The translations under genes and the position numbers were made by a program. Under the pieces are notes generated by a model. That model made no database searches and was not told the origin of the DNA. It saw nothing but the letters and a program-made list of their open reading frames with translations. A DNA stretch of 64,000 nucleotides, from NCBI GenBank assembly GCA_031254105.1, contig JAIRVB010000041.1, positions 1 through 64,000 of the forward strand. Reading direction: 5' to 3'. Shown piece after piece: positions 36,937-45,879 of the stretch. The first letter of the stretch is position 1. Each line of letters opens with the position of its first letter. This stretch comes from Chitinispirillales bacterium. Its GTDB lineage: Bacteria; Fibrobacterota; Chitinivibrionia; Chitinivibrionales; Chitinispirillaceae.

Positions 36937-39021
36937 CTACCGCTCAAGCATCACTCTTTCGTGACCGAACGCCTTACCATCCAACTTATAGCGCACGGTG
37001 TAAATACCGGCGGGCAGTCTGTCAAGCGATACTTTTGCGCTGCCGCCGCTAAGCGTAACGTTTTTCGTAAATCTAACCCTGCCGGCCATGTCGAACACCT
37101 GCACTTCCGCGCGTTGGCCCATGCTGCCCGCAAGTACAAAAGCTTTGCCGTTAAATACGGCCCTAAACGGAACCGCGCGCGCCGCGGCGTGAGACACGGA
37201 AACCGGATCGCGGTAGTTGCCGGTTGTGCCCTGGCTGGTGGCCGCGCCTATGCTCCTGAGATTGATATCATCTATAACCCAGCTGCCCTGTTCGTTGCCA
37301 TAGTAAAACGACAGGAATGCGTTGGTGGTAACCGTAGCGGCGGTCATGTCGAACTCCATCCAATAGTCACGCATCTCGGTTATAAGCTGTACGGACGCGG
37401 TATCATTGAGCCTGTTGTTCCTTTCCAACACGACCGGAGTAATTTTCCTGTCGGCGCCTATCGACTTGGCGCGGAACTCAAGGCGGTACCGCTGTCCCTG
37501 AGTGAGCGTAAGGGACTGGCCGGAAGAGGTGGGATACTCCAAACGGACGCTGTTCCTCGCGGTACCGTAATTTGTGGCGGAGATTGCAGCTTCCATGTTG
37601 TTGATGATGACGCTTCCCGCGCCGCCGCTTGCTGTTTTTACGCTCCACTGCCCCAAGCTTCCGGTTGTAAACGTGCTGAATCCGGCGGCAATCATGTTTG
37701 TGGGGAAAAACACCGCCGTAGCGCTCATTTCAGAACAAGCCTCGCCGTTAAGCGGGTTGGTGGAGCCGCCGGGGCCGCCGTTTACAATCCACCCTTCGAG
37801 CCTCATACCCGAACCGGGAGTTGCCGACAGGGTGTATGTCTGACAGAACGTTTTTGCCCCGCCGCCGGATACCGCGCCGTCGCCGATTTTATCAAGAGTA
37901 ATAGTGAACGTACGGTCGGGCCTGGTGTTCGCCCTCCGCAGCTTGTCGCGTATAAATGTACCGCCGGAGGAGAGGTCGTTAGCTGTCCAATTGCCATTTG
38001 TCAAACGCGCCTGGTCGGTAGATTGCGCTGTAACGGATTTGAGAAGCGCCGAGCTCTCGTTCCTGGTGGATACCTGCCAAATCGCCCAGCTGCGATTGTT
38101 GCTCTCCATGGCGTCAAACCAACTGCTCATGTAGCTACCGCCAACAGTCGGAGCGCTGCCGCACCAATTGTTACCATCTGCATTGCTGAGACCAAACTCC
38201 GTGACAAAAATAGGCAAGTTCGCGCTCAACCTGTCCGAAAAGTTATGGTTGCAGTAAAAATGCAACGTATACATGATATTTGTACCGCTAATCTGGTTGT
38301 TCATTGCGTCACCCGTGCATTGGCTGTAATATGGAGTTCCCACTACAATGATATTGTTGGGGTCGTTCTGCCTTATTGTGGATATCACTCTATTGGCATA
38401 CGTCCTGATGGTATTCCAGCAAGCGCCGCCGTCGCTGCAGCCCCAACTGGAACACAGCGGCTCGTTATATATTTCATATATGATGTTCGGGTAACCTTTG
38501 TATTTACCTGATATATATCTAAAAAATTCTGAGGCGCCATTTGTGCCGTCTAACTCCGAATGTGCGTTATGGGAGTGCCAGTCTACGATGACGTATATGC
38601 CCTGCTCAATCGCGGCTTCTATGACCCTCTCGACCGCTTGCGCGTTTCCATCGTTAGTCCCGCTGTACATGGTTCCGGGACCTTGATGCGCTCCATGCGG
38701 CGGTTTGTCACTCACGCCCAACGCCGCGCGCACAAGCGTTACCTTCCAGTCGTAAGCCAGCCAGCCGACCACGCGCTTGGTGTAGTACGGCCGTTCGTGG
38801 TCTGTGTTTGAAGACCACCCAAAACTCACGCCTCTAAGCGTTACGGGCTGGTTTGTTTTCTCGGATACGATGTTCCTCCCAACCACCTTCAGCTGGCCGT
38901 AATCAGCGACCGGGGAACCTGTCGGCGCCCATCCCGGCGCAGGCAACTGCGCCAAAAGAACTCCGGCAAACATAAAAACCAACAGCATGGTTAACGGCAG
39001 AAAATGTTTCGTCCTTCTCAT
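36937..39021 (-). CDS. secreted GH5 endoglucanase, second paralogue
   Basis: 694 residues, AAGGAGG before ATG 39021. Signal peptide LPLTMLLVFMFAGVLLAQ. GH5 catalytic part to ~375 with acid/base Glu187 in IYEIYNEP, nucleophile Glu275 in FVTEFGLS and IVDWHSHNAHS. It is followed by a beta-repeat (~385-460), a CBM4/9-like domain (~462-600, ending SWVIDDINLRSIG) and a C-terminal tail (EVQVFDMAGRVRFTKNV, PAGIYTVRYKLDG) typical of T9SS cargo. The CBM-like domains of both paralogues share ARNSVRLE and SFYYGNE, so the tandem arose by duplication. It is probably first in a two-gene operon. Confidence 0.93.
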   Translation of the reverse strand: MRRTKHFLPLTMLLVFMFAGVLLAQLPAPGWAPTGSPVADYGQLKVVGRNIVSEKTNQPVTLRGVSFGWSSNTDHERPYYTKRVVGWLAYDWKVTLVRAALGVSDKPPHGAHQGPGTMYSGTNDGNAQAVERVIEAAIEQGIYVIVDWHSHNAHSELDGTNGASEFFRYISGKYKGYPNIIYEIYNEPLCSSWGCSDGGACWNTIRTYANRVISTIRQNDPNNIIVVGTPYYSQCTGDAMNNQISGTNIMYTLHFYCNHNFSDRLSANLPIFVTEFGLSNADGNNWCGSAPTVGGSYMSSWFDAMESNNRSWAIWQVSTRNESSALLKSVTAQSTDQARLTNGNWTANDLSSGGTFIRDKLRRANTRPDRTFTITLDKIGDGAVSGGGAKTFCQTYTLSATPGSGMRLEGWIVNGGPGGSTNPLNGEACSEMSATAVFFPTNMIAAGFSTFTTGSLGQWSVKTASGGAGSVIINNMEAAISATNYGTARNSVRLEYPTSSGQSLTLTQGQRYRLEFRAKSIGADRKITPVVLERNNRLNDTASVQLITEMRDYWMEFDMTAATVTTNAFLSFYYGNEQGSWVIDDINLRSIGAATSQGTTGNYRDPVSVSHAAARAVPFRAVFNGKAFVLAGSMGQRAEVQVFDMAGRVRFTKNVTLSGGSAKVSLDRLPAGIYTVRYKLDGKAFGHERVMLER

Positions 39022-39321
39022 AGCAGGGGCCTCCTTATCAGAGAACAGGCAACAAACGGCTGCCTGCCCACTAAAATTATGTATTTTTAGACATGTAGTT
39101 AACCGCTTTAATACAATATAAATATTTCAGAGACGAAGATGTCTATATATTATACATTAATACCGCGCCAGGCGCAATAATTTTTTTAGTAACGCGCATC
39201 TTCAGAACCTATGCCGGCGATCTCCAGCCCCGAAGGGGCGTCATACATTACCATAGGGTATAGCCCTATGTATAATGGGGCGTATTACGCCCCTGCCCTT
39301 CGGGGCTGGGGGGATGCCGCT
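39022..39321. other. upstream region of the GH5 pair with one palindromic repeat unit
   Basis: Contains an AT-rich part (39055-39200) that should carry the GH5 promoter on the minus strand, then one unit of the multi-hairpin repeat (see 39219-39308). Confidence 0.5.
39219..39308. repeat. multi-hairpin palindromic repeat, outlying unit
   Basis: CCAGCCCCGAAGGGGCGTCA at its start, then AGGGTATAGCCCT, GGGGCGTATTACGCCCC and CTTCGGGGCTGG. It has the same order of hairpins as the five units at 39930-40420 on the other side of the transposase gene. Confidence 0.85.
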
Positions 39322-39774
39322 CTAATCCCAAACATATCTCTCATCATACTCTACATTATACTTCTTAAGAAACATCCTGTATTCATCCTGAAATATCTTC
39401 TTATTATGATGTCTGCGCTGATTCGCGATGTAAGCTATAACCGTATCTATTTCAGAAGGGTAAACAGAAAACGCTCCATAGCCGGTTTGCCAATAAAAGT
39501 TTTCGTATTCCCTGCCCTTAGTTTTAATCCATTTAGAGGAATTGGATTTTAATTCCTCTATAAGTTTCATCAGGGCTATCTTTTTTGATAACATGCAGAG
39601 TATGTGAATATGGTCTGTATGGCCTCCCACTTTTATTACATGACAGCCGAGTTTGTTGCAGATGCCGCCAAGGTAGCTGTGCAGCTCTGTTTCTACAGGC
39701 GGATGTATGTGCGGGATTCTGTACTTGGTACTGAATACGATATGTATGTAATTTTTTACGAGAGACTGGCCCAT
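39322..39774 (-). mobile_element. IS200-like Y1 transposase (REP-associated/RAYT type)
   Basis: 150 residues, AGAGG before ATG 39774. HUH motif GHTDHIHIL around residue 54-60 and the catalytic Tyr in VIAYIANQRRHHNKK at the C-terminus, as in Y1 transposases (PF01797). WIKTKGREYENFYWQTGYGAFS is typical of the tnpA-REP group. It uses single-strand hairpins as targets. It is intact and flanked on both sides by the multi-hairpin repeat, which is the expected arrangement for a RAYT and its repeats. Confidence 0.9.
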
Positions 39775-39889
39775 ATTGTGCCTCTTTCGTGAGGTGGGGA
39801 TGTTTCTTATATTATGAGAGGTTATGCCGTGATAGTGAGAGACTGCCAGATGGGACGGGACGAAAGCGATGGGCTGCGCCCATCGTTAA

Positions 39890-40420
39890 CGTATGACGCC
39901 CCTTCGGGGCTATGTCGGCGAACCCCTCAGCCCCGAAGGGGCGCCATACGTTACCATAGGGTATAGCCCTATGTATAATGGGGCGTATTACGCCCCTGCT
40001 CTTCGGGGCTATGTCGGCGAACCCCTCAGCCCCGAAGGGGCGTCATACGTTACCATAGGGTATAGCCCTATGTATAATGGGGCGTATTACGCCTCTGCTC
40101 TTCGGGGCTATGTCGGCGAACCCCTCAGCCCCGAAGGGGCGGCAGACGTTACCATATGGTATAGCCCTATGTATAATGGGGCGTATTACGCCTCTGCTCT
40201 TCGGGGCTATGCCGGCGAACCTCCAGCCCCGAAGGGGCGCCATACGTTACCATAGGGTATAGCCCTATGTATAATGGGGCGTATTACGCCCCTGCTCTTC
40301 GGGGCTATGCCGGCGGTCGGCGGCGAACCCCTCAGCCCCGAAGGGGCGTCATAAGTTACCATATGGTATAGCCCTATGTATAATGGGGCGTATTACGCCC
40401 CTGCTCTTCGGGGCTATGGC
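39890..40420. repeat. tandem array of five multi-hairpin repeats
   Basis: Units begin at 39930, 40029, 40128, 40226 and 40335 (spacings 99, 99, 98 and 109), with a partial copy at 39890-39929. Each unit contains GCCCCGAAGGGGC, AGGGTATAGCCCTATG (TGGTATAGCC in units 3 and 5), GGGGCGTATTACGCCCC and GCTCTTCGGGGC. Units differ at few positions. One reading frame translates through as repeats of YSPMYNGAYYA, which is an artefact of the repeat. It lies upstream of the transposase (opposite end from the unit at 39219). Confidence 0.92.
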
Positions 40421-40434
40421 CCCGCGAACCCCAT

Positions 40435-40463
40435 AAAAAAAGGCCCCCGTCGAAACGAGAGCC
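40435..40463 (-). terminator. intrinsic terminator of the secreted carbohydrate-binding protein
   Basis: On the minus strand GGCTCTCGT, loop TTCG, ACGGGGGCC (9 pairs with G-U wobbles) then TTTTTTT. Lies 57 bases past the stop at 40520. Confidence 0.8.
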
Positions 40464-40519
40464 TCTCTTTTAATCTTAATGTACGGGCACTCCTGCAGGC
40501 GCCCATCCGCGTTATAACA

Positions 40520-42604
40520 TTATTTCACAACATTCACAGGAACCTGCTGAACGATTCTCTTGCCGTTCACATCACGCGCGTTGATACGTACAAAGTACAT
40601 ACCTGCGGGGAGTGCGCCTTTGTTACCAAGTCTGGCAGTGATTTTGTTACTGTTAGGCTTGATAGCGGTTGAAGAAACCGTTATACCTCTTACGTTTACC
40701 AGAGAAACTGTTCCGCTGGCGATCCTGGAAGAAGGAGTCCAGTTCACACCGATAGTACCTCTGTTGAAAGAGGCGCGGATACCGGTTGTTTTCGCAGCCG
40801 TGCCTATGTGTCTGACAGGCACGGACGTTCCAACGAGATATACGTTCCTGAGAAACATCTCGCCGCTTTCACCGCCCTGATACTTAAACTGGAACTTCGC
40901 GAGTTGGGTGAGGTCCAACTTCGGACCGGGATTAGCCGCGACAGTCTCCCACTCAAGGTGCTGCCTCAATTTTGCAAACGGCACAGCGACCGCTCTCCAG
41001 CTGCCGCCGGTAGCGCCCGGAACATCAATGTAGAATGTAGCCGACTCAATGCGATTCTTCTTGACATCATGGACATCATGAACCTCAAATGTGATTTGAG
41101 ACGCGTCCGTCCTGTACTCAAAATAAAGACCGTGAAAGCCGCCCGCAGTCGCGTTAAAGAAGTCAGCCGCCGTTAGAGTACTGGGGTCTTTCGGAGTATC
41201 CAGACCGCCATCATCATACAAGTTGGTACCGAGGCCAACAAACGGCTGTACCATCTCTCCGCCGATCGTCAACTGGGGACCCATCCAATATTCAATGCCG
41301 ATATGCGCATTGTCGCCCGAACCGATAACCTTTAAACCGCAGCCACTGTAGTATTGATTGTTGCAGTCAACGCCTTCTCCAGAGAAAGAACTATTACCCT
41401 GAGTAGTGCCGGGATCAACAACAGTCTTTGTGTCATCGTAGCCATACCAATAGTGACCGAGCCAGTTGATAGGATCCGATGTGAGATTGTCGACACGCGG
41501 ATCGGCATCGTGGGGCTTTGTGGTAACAACGCACTCTTCACACATGTCCGCCGCTACGAAACGGAAGCCGTGGATTATAACGTCATCAAGATAGAATGTT
41601 CCGCCTTGGCTCTCAGCATCCTTAGTACTCGGGTTCGGGGCCAAAAGATCGGTAACAGGCTCGTATGTGTAATCATTCGGACCGGTCTGTATCTGCCACG
41701 CCAATTTAACGATGTTTTTCTTAATAAAGTTCTTGTTGGTGCCAATAAGGTCGTAGCTGCTTGCGTTTTGATACCAGAGCGCGCCCTGTCCCAAAGCCCA
41801 CGCGGGCTGCGCAAGACCGGCGTTCGTTGTCGCACCGGTAATGGGCGCAAGCTCACCGTGTATGTAATCGGCTTTGGCTTGATGTGACGTTGGGTCGACT
41901 TTTAAATGTATAGTGTATGTCTGCTCCGTGGTGCCGACCTGGATGACTCTGCCGAAGTGGGCATTCATCTCTATATGCGACATTTCAACGGCGAATCTCA
42001 CCGCCATCGGGACGCTCGCTTTAGCCTTGAATGTGATATGCGTAGCGTTTTCGATGCCTTTCGGACCTTCCTTGCTGCCATCGGGCGCAAGGTTAGTGCC
42101 TATGCCGACAAACTGCTGCACCTCATAACACCCTCTGGCATAGCCGCCCGGCCCCGTGGCGCTTTCAGGATACCACGTAAGATCCAATGGCCCATTCGTA
42201 CAATTGCTGTGGTTCGGATTACGCGCTTTTTCTATTGATGTGTTATCATAACCGGTTTGAAACGTTCTCCCCCACGTAAATTCCAATTTCGCGGAGTTTC
42301 CGTTAATACCATCTGAAGTAATTGACCTATCCGGCGTGAAGAGGAGTTCTCTGCCACTGCTGCCAACGCGCTCGCCTGCGCTGAGGACCTTAGAATTGCC
42401 GGTTTTACCGGCATCGGCGTGAGGTGCAGTAAGAGACGACTTGACCTCGCTGTCATCGTAGAAGTACCAGTAGTCCTTGAACAGGTTCTGGTTTGAGTTG
42501 TTCTCGAAGTCTGCCAATAAAGAAGACTCCTGCGCAAAAGCTCCGCCCGCCATCATAAGAGCCGCGGCAAGCCCTGCAGTTAACCGCTTAGTAAATTTTC
42601 CCAT
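40520..42604 (-). CDS. secreted protein with two galactose-binding-like domains (CBM-type)
   Basis: 694 residues, AAGGAAGG before ATG 42604. Signal peptide LTAGLAAALMMAGGAFAQ. Two related modules, each beginning LLADFENN-LFKDYWYFYDD or DPINWLGHYWYGYDDTK, with later QPFVGLGTNL and QFVGIGTNLAPDG, resemble CBM11/CIA30-type beta-sandwiches (carbohydrate binding). There is no catalytic motif. The tail (TVSLVNVRGITVSS, LPAGMYFVRINARD) matches the sorting-type tails of the GH5 enzymes. Probably a cell-surface glycan-binding protein of the cellulase set (inference). Confidence 0.75.
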   Translation of the reverse strand: MGKFTKRLTAGLAAALMMAGGAFAQESSLLADFENNSNQNLFKDYWYFYDDSEVKSSLTAPHADAGKTGNSKVLSAGERVGSSGRELLFTPDRSITSDGINGNSAKLEFTWGRTFQTGYDNTSIEKARNPNHSNCTNGPLDLTWYPESATGPGGYARGCYEVQQFVGIGTNLAPDGSKEGPKGIENATHITFKAKASVPMAVRFAVEMSHIEMNAHFGRVIQVGTTEQTYTIHLKVDPTSHQAKADYIHGELAPITGATTNAGLAQPAWALGQGALWYQNASSYDLIGTNKNFIKKNIVKLAWQIQTGPNDYTYEPVTDLLAPNPSTKDAESQGGTFYLDDVIIHGFRFVAADMCEECVVTTKPHDADPRVDNLTSDPINWLGHYWYGYDDTKTVVDPGTTQGNSSFSGEGVDCNNQYYSGCGLKVIGSGDNAHIGIEYWMGPQLTIGGEMVQPFVGLGTNLYDDGGLDTPKDPSTLTAADFFNATAGGFHGLYFEYRTDASQITFEVHDVHDVKKNRIESATFYIDVPGATGGSWRAVAVPFAKLRQHLEWETVAANPGPKLDLTQLAKFQFKYQGGESGEMFLRNVYLVGTSVPVRHIGTAAKTTGIRASFNRGTIGVNWTPSSRIASGTVSLVNVRGITVSSTAIKPNSNKITARLGNKGALPAGMYFVRINARDVNGKRIVQQVPVNVVK

Positions 42605-42878
42605 AAAACCCTTCCTTTTTGGTTATAGTTTAGTGGAAAGAAAGTAAATTACAATGTATAATATACAAATAAAAACATTATAATAATAGAGAGATCATAT
42701 CAGCGTCATATAACGTACATCCTTTTCAATATAATTAACAGAATAACAAGATATGGTAAAAAAACACAAAAAGTCCGTTTGCGATCTGCCTCAGTTTATA
42801 TTATAATAAAAAACTGTGGAAAGGGCAAGTGTTATTTTGACGCGGCTTATGAACAGTGTACTCAAGAGTGTATCACTA

Positions 42879-42998
42879 AATCTTTCCGCCGCGCGGTTTT
42901 GGCGCGGTATACATTGGCCCAAGCGGATACGGTATCGTTTGGAACGACTATATAGATCTTGCCTGCAACGAGCTGCGGGAAAACGGTTATTCCGAATA
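42879..42998 (+). pseudogene. fragment of a DUF2442-like small protein
   Basis: A frame without start codon reads IFPPRGFGAVYIGPSGYGI then VWNDYIDLACNELRENGYSE and a stop. From memory, GYGIVWND-IDLACDELW-NG is a frequent C-terminus of small DUF2442-like, antitoxin-type proteins. An in-frame stop precedes it. Treat as a decayed remnant; family assignment is tentative. Confidence 0.35.
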
Positions 42999-43001
42999 AT
43001 A

Positions 43002-43028
43002 CGCGGGAAAGATGAGTCCCGCGCTTTT
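43002..43028 (+). terminator. intrinsic terminator after the gene fragment
   Basis: GCGGGA (43002-43007) and TCCCGC (43016-43021), then GCTTTTT. It suggests the fragment was once an expressed gene. Confidence 0.55.
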
Positions 43029-43145
43029 TATTTCCCGCGTTCAGCCATTTATATTTCTACATTGGTTCTCTTCCCGCTATTATATTAATAGAAGGATTTC
43101 TATAATTTAGATAAAAACGTTTTCTGAAAACAGGGTAACCCCAGG

Positions 43146-43904
43146 ATGATTACAGTTATTATTTCGGCCAAAAATCCCATTCCCGAATCCACCCTTGAGA
43201 GAAACATTAAAAAGACAATCGGATCTCCCCTTGAGCTGTTTATGATAAATAACGCGGGAGGAGAAAACAGTTTAGCGGCTGTTTATAATTTCGGAGCCAG
43301 CCGTTCACGCGGCGATATATTAGTGTTCATGCACGATGACGCGTTTTTTATGAATGAGAACTGGGGGCCGGTTCTTGAGTCGCTCTTTGCTCAGGATCCG
43401 TCTCTTGGAATAATAGGGGTTGCGGGGTCTCAGTATCTTTTTAATGATCACTGTTCATGGACTGCGCCGGGCCGTCCCTTTATAAAGGGGCGCATGATTC
43501 ACGATTTGCAGAACGGAGATTTTTTCGCTACGATGTACTCCCCGCATAAAGAGACCGCGCAGGTAGTCGTATGCAGCGGGGTATTTTTCGCGGTAAGAAG
43601 AGAGCTGCTTACACAGTTTGGTTTCGATGAAAAAACATTCGATTCCTTTTACTTTCATGATCTTGACTTCTGCATGCATGCGAGAAGACGATGGAAGATA
43701 ATCGTTACCGGCGATATTGTTGTAAAACACAGATCAACCGGCACTTACGGTAAAGAATGGCAGCGTTACGGTCAGCTGTTTCTCCAAAAATGGGCACGCG
43801 AACTGCCCGCGGCCTGCGCCGGCGGCGTACCGGACCTGTCCAACTGCGTTAACGCCGCGAGTGTACATCTTAAGGGAAAAATTGAACAGCGAACCATCGC
43901 GTAG
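43146..43904 (+). CDS. family 2-type glycosyltransferase
   Basis: 252 residues. A GT-A fold with ITVIISAKNP at the start, GASRSRGDILVFMHDDAFFM (DxD-like metal site HDD), the acceptor-side GVFFAVRREL and FHDLDFCMHARR. This is the short soluble GT2-like type that starts from a small sugar nucleotide; donor and acceptor are unknown, with cell-surface glycan being likely. Weak AGG before ATG 43146. Confidence 0.85.
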   Translation: MITVIISAKNPIPESTLERNIKKTIGSPLELFMINNAGGENSLAAVYNFGASRSRGDILVFMHDDAFFMNENWGPVLESLFAQDPSLGIIGVAGSQYLFNDHCSWTAPGRPFIKGRMIHDLQNGDFFATMYSPHKETAQVVVCSGVFFAVRRELLTQFGFDEKTFDSFYFHDLDFCMHARRRWKIIVTGDIVVKHRSTGTYGKEWQRYGQLFLQKWARELPAACAGGVPDLSNCVNAASVHLKGKIEQRTIA

Positions 43905-44997
43905 GGACGCCCGTGCGCTGTCCATACCTCAAACATCATTACACAGTACGGATTTCTCGCGGATCCTGCGTAGCCGCAATCCTCTTGGCGGGGGGGGCGC
44001 TGAGCCGTCCGTATCTCATACGCCTCTGATCCTTGCTCCCATGGCAGGTATTACGGATACTGTTTTCCGGCGGCTTTGCAAACAGCATGGTGCGGATATT
44101 ACAGTATCCGAAATGGTAAGCGCTGACGGACTGCATTATAAATCAGCCGACACTGCGGAATTAATGAGTTTTGACGATTCGGAACGCCCCTTTGGAGTAC
44201 AGCTTTTCGGCTCAGACCCGCGGAGGCTCGCTCAAGCCGCTCAAATTGCTTTTGACACTGTAAAGCCGGATTTTATTGACCTTAACTCAGGCTGCCCAGT
44301 GGCCAAAGTTGTAAAACGCAACGGCGGATCAGCGCTGCTTAGAGAGCCAAAGTTATTCGGTAATATTATCAAAGCGATGTCAGACGCAGTTCCAATCCCG
44401 GTAACTGTAAAAATCCGTTCCGGCTGGAACAAGTACGAATGGGTTGACGAAGAGTTAGCGCGTATCGCGCAGGACAACGGCGCCGCCGCGCTAACTCTCC
44501 ACCCGCGCTCTCAAACCATGATGTTTACAGGCCACTCATTCTGGGAACGAATCGCGGTTGTAAAAAAAGCGGTCTCTATCCCTTTAATCGGAAATGGAGA
44601 TATAACAGATGGCCCCAAGGCTTTAAAAATGCTTTTTGAAACCGGGTGTGACGCAATTATGATCGGGAGAGGGACTTATGGGAATCCCTGGATTTTCGCG
44701 GAGATTAAGGCCGCGCTAGGCGGTAAAACCTTCGCTCCGCCATCCGCGCGGGAACGCGTCAATGTGATTATTGAACATATCCGCGCTTTTCGTAATATTC
44801 ACGGAGAGCGGCGTGCCTGCGGCGAGATGAAAAAACATGCCTCGTGGTATCTGAAGGGTACCGCCGGAGCAAGCGCGGCAAGAAGCAGGATATTTTCGGC
44901 CAACTCTACTATTGAACTTGAGGATGTTATCGGAGACTTTTTTGAAATCAATGCAGAAATAATAATGCAGAATGCAGAAATAAAAAACCACTTATAA
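43861..44997 (+). CDS. dusB: tRNA-dihydrouridine synthase
   Basis: Up to 378 residues; the true start is unclear. The core begins at LILAPMAGITDTVFRRLC (44026 onwards) and includes SEMVSADGLHY, DLNSGCPVAKVVKRNGGSAL with catalytic Cys, VKIRSGW, TLHPRSQTM and IGNGDI/MIGRGTYGNPW for FMN binding. The known DusB N-terminus is only ~10 residues before LAPMAG, but GTG 43861 gives ~57 unusual residues (SRRDARALSIPQTSLHS). An 8-G run at 43990-43997 lies in that stretch; one more G would open a TTG start at 43985. The last ~13 residues (AEIIMQNAEIKNHL) are translated from inverted-repeat copy 6. Confidence 0.88.
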   Translation: MYILREKLNSEPSRRDARALSIPQTSLHSTDFSRILRSRNPLGGGGAEPSVSHTPLILAPMAGITDTVFRRLCKQHGADITVSEMVSADGLHYKSADTAELMSFDDSERPFGVQLFGSDPRRLAQAAQIAFDTVKPDFIDLNSGCPVAKVVKRNGGSALLREPKLFGNIIKAMSDAVPIPVTVKIRSGWNKYEWVDEELARIAQDNGAAALTLHPRSQTMMFTGHSFWERIAVVKKAVSIPLIGNGDITDGPKALKMLFETGCDAIMIGRGTYGNPWIFAEIKAALGGKTFAPPSARERVNVIIEHIRAFRNIHGERRACGEMKKHASWYLKGTAGASAARSRIFSANSTIELEDVIGDFFEINAEIIMQNAEIKNHL

Positions 44998-45043
44998 TAC
45001 AAAGAGAAACTGTTCCGTACCTTTTTGTTTTATTTCTGCATTC
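44950..45043. repeat. dispersed inverted-repeat element, copy 6
   Basis: Left arm AATGCAGAAATAATAATGCA at 44950 (inside dusB, coding its C-terminus); right arm TTTATTTCTGCATTCTA at about 45028-45044, touching the stop codon of the convergent cyclotransferase gene. Confidence 0.8.
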
Positions 45044-45813
45044 TATAACGAAGGAATCCGTACGATAAAAATATTCCTCCACTTCTTTCCTGTCAAATAC
45101 CATTCATCCTTTTTCTTACAGTAAGCGATACCATTGAAAACATACTCTCTTGAGAGCGGACGTTCAATATTTTTAAGTTCCGAGCAGTCAATAATTCTTG
45201 TTACTTTTCCATCAATCGGAGAAATTTCAACAATATAGTCTCTATACCATACATTTGCGTAAACCTGTCCGTGTACATATTCGAGTTCGTTGATATGCTT
45301 TAACGGCTTTCCGTCAAGTGTGACAGGTAATACACGGGTGATCTCAAATTTATCATTACGAAAATAAAGCGTATCCGAGCCGTTGCTCATTATAAAATTT
45401 GTGCTGTCATTAGTTAATCCCCATCCTTCTCCTTTGTATTTATACATTCCCTTTGGCCGCAGGGAAGGGAGATCGTAGCGGATCGCGAATTGATCCTGCC
45501 ATGTAAGCTGAACCAACTCTCCGTTGTGTATAGCTATACCTTCAGCGAAAGCATCCGGTACAGGTATTTTTGTCATAACAGCGCCGTTTGAGGCATTAAC
45601 GCGGCGCAAAGTAGAATGACCGACAAGACCGGTACTTTCGTAAAGAAGCGTATCAACACAAATGAGCCCTTGAGTAAACGCGGCGGTGTCGTGCGGGATG
45701 GTGCGTAAAATAGACGGCTTAACAACAGGGGTACCGCGCCCCGGCTGCGCGTGCAGACTGCAGGCGAGAGAAAATACAATTGCCGTTATAATACAAATAT
45801 AAGATTTTTTCAA
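45043..45813 (-). CDS. secreted glutaminyl-peptide cyclotransferase (glutamine cyclotransferase)
   Basis: 256 residues with signal peptide YICIITAIVFSLACSLHAQ. A five-bladed beta-propeller of the Glu_cyclase_2 family (PF05096): FTQGLICVDTLLYESTGLVG, GEGWGLTNDSTNFIMSNGSD, LKHINELEYVHGQVYANVWY and FNGIAYCKKKDEWYLTGKKW. It converts N-terminal Gln of secreted proteins to pyroglutamate in the periplasm or outside. Mature secreted proteins of this genome that start with Gln after signal cleavage (e.g. the CBM protein, ...AFAQ-E, and the GH5, LLAQ-L) might be relevant, but this is speculation. Confidence 0.92.
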   Translation of the reverse strand: MKKSYICIITAIVFSLACSLHAQPGRGTPVVKPSILRTIPHDTAAFTQGLICVDTLLYESTGLVGHSTLRRVNASNGAVMTKIPVPDAFAEGIAIHNGELVQLTWQDQFAIRYDLPSLRPKGMYKYKGEGWGLTNDSTNFIMSNGSDTLYFRNDKFEITRVLPVTLDGKPLKHINELEYVHGQVYANVWYRDYIVEISPIDGKVTRIIDCSELKNIERPLSREYVFNGIAYCKKKDEWYLTGKKWRNIFIVRIPSL

Positions 45814-45879
45814 AGGCTCTTCTTAAATTCCGCCGCGTGGCGATAGAAAACCAGCGTCCTGTAATCACTGCCAAAAACT

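Larger units (their letters stand above)
42605..43145. other. intergenic region with a decayed gene fragment and a terminator
   Basis: 42605-42800 is AT-rich, with no gene seen; it should hold the promoter of the secreted protein on the minus strand. 42879-42998 holds a gene fragment (separate entry) and 43002-43028 a terminator. Confidence 0.45.

Noticed and set aside
36961-38511. Long plus-strand frame (516 codons) opposite the second GH5 gene
   Set aside because: Antisense shadow of a clear GH5 gene with catalytic residues; no ribosome-binding site and no family pattern. The same holds for the 319-codon frame at 35282-36241.
39893-40255. Repeat protein frame (YSPMYNGAYYA repeats)
   Set aside because: It is the translation of the multi-hairpin DNA repeat, not a protein gene; it lacks a proper start and the sequence is palindromic DNA.
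39890-40420. CRISPR array
   Set aside because: Units are ~99 bp and repeat along their whole length, with no unique spacers, and no cas genes are present. The 126-bp TPR repeat at 51960-52860 is rejected as CRISPR for the same reason.
42816-43088. 90-codon plus-strand frame
   Set aside because: Overlaps a hairpin terminator and a different frame with family-like residues; no ribosome-binding site.
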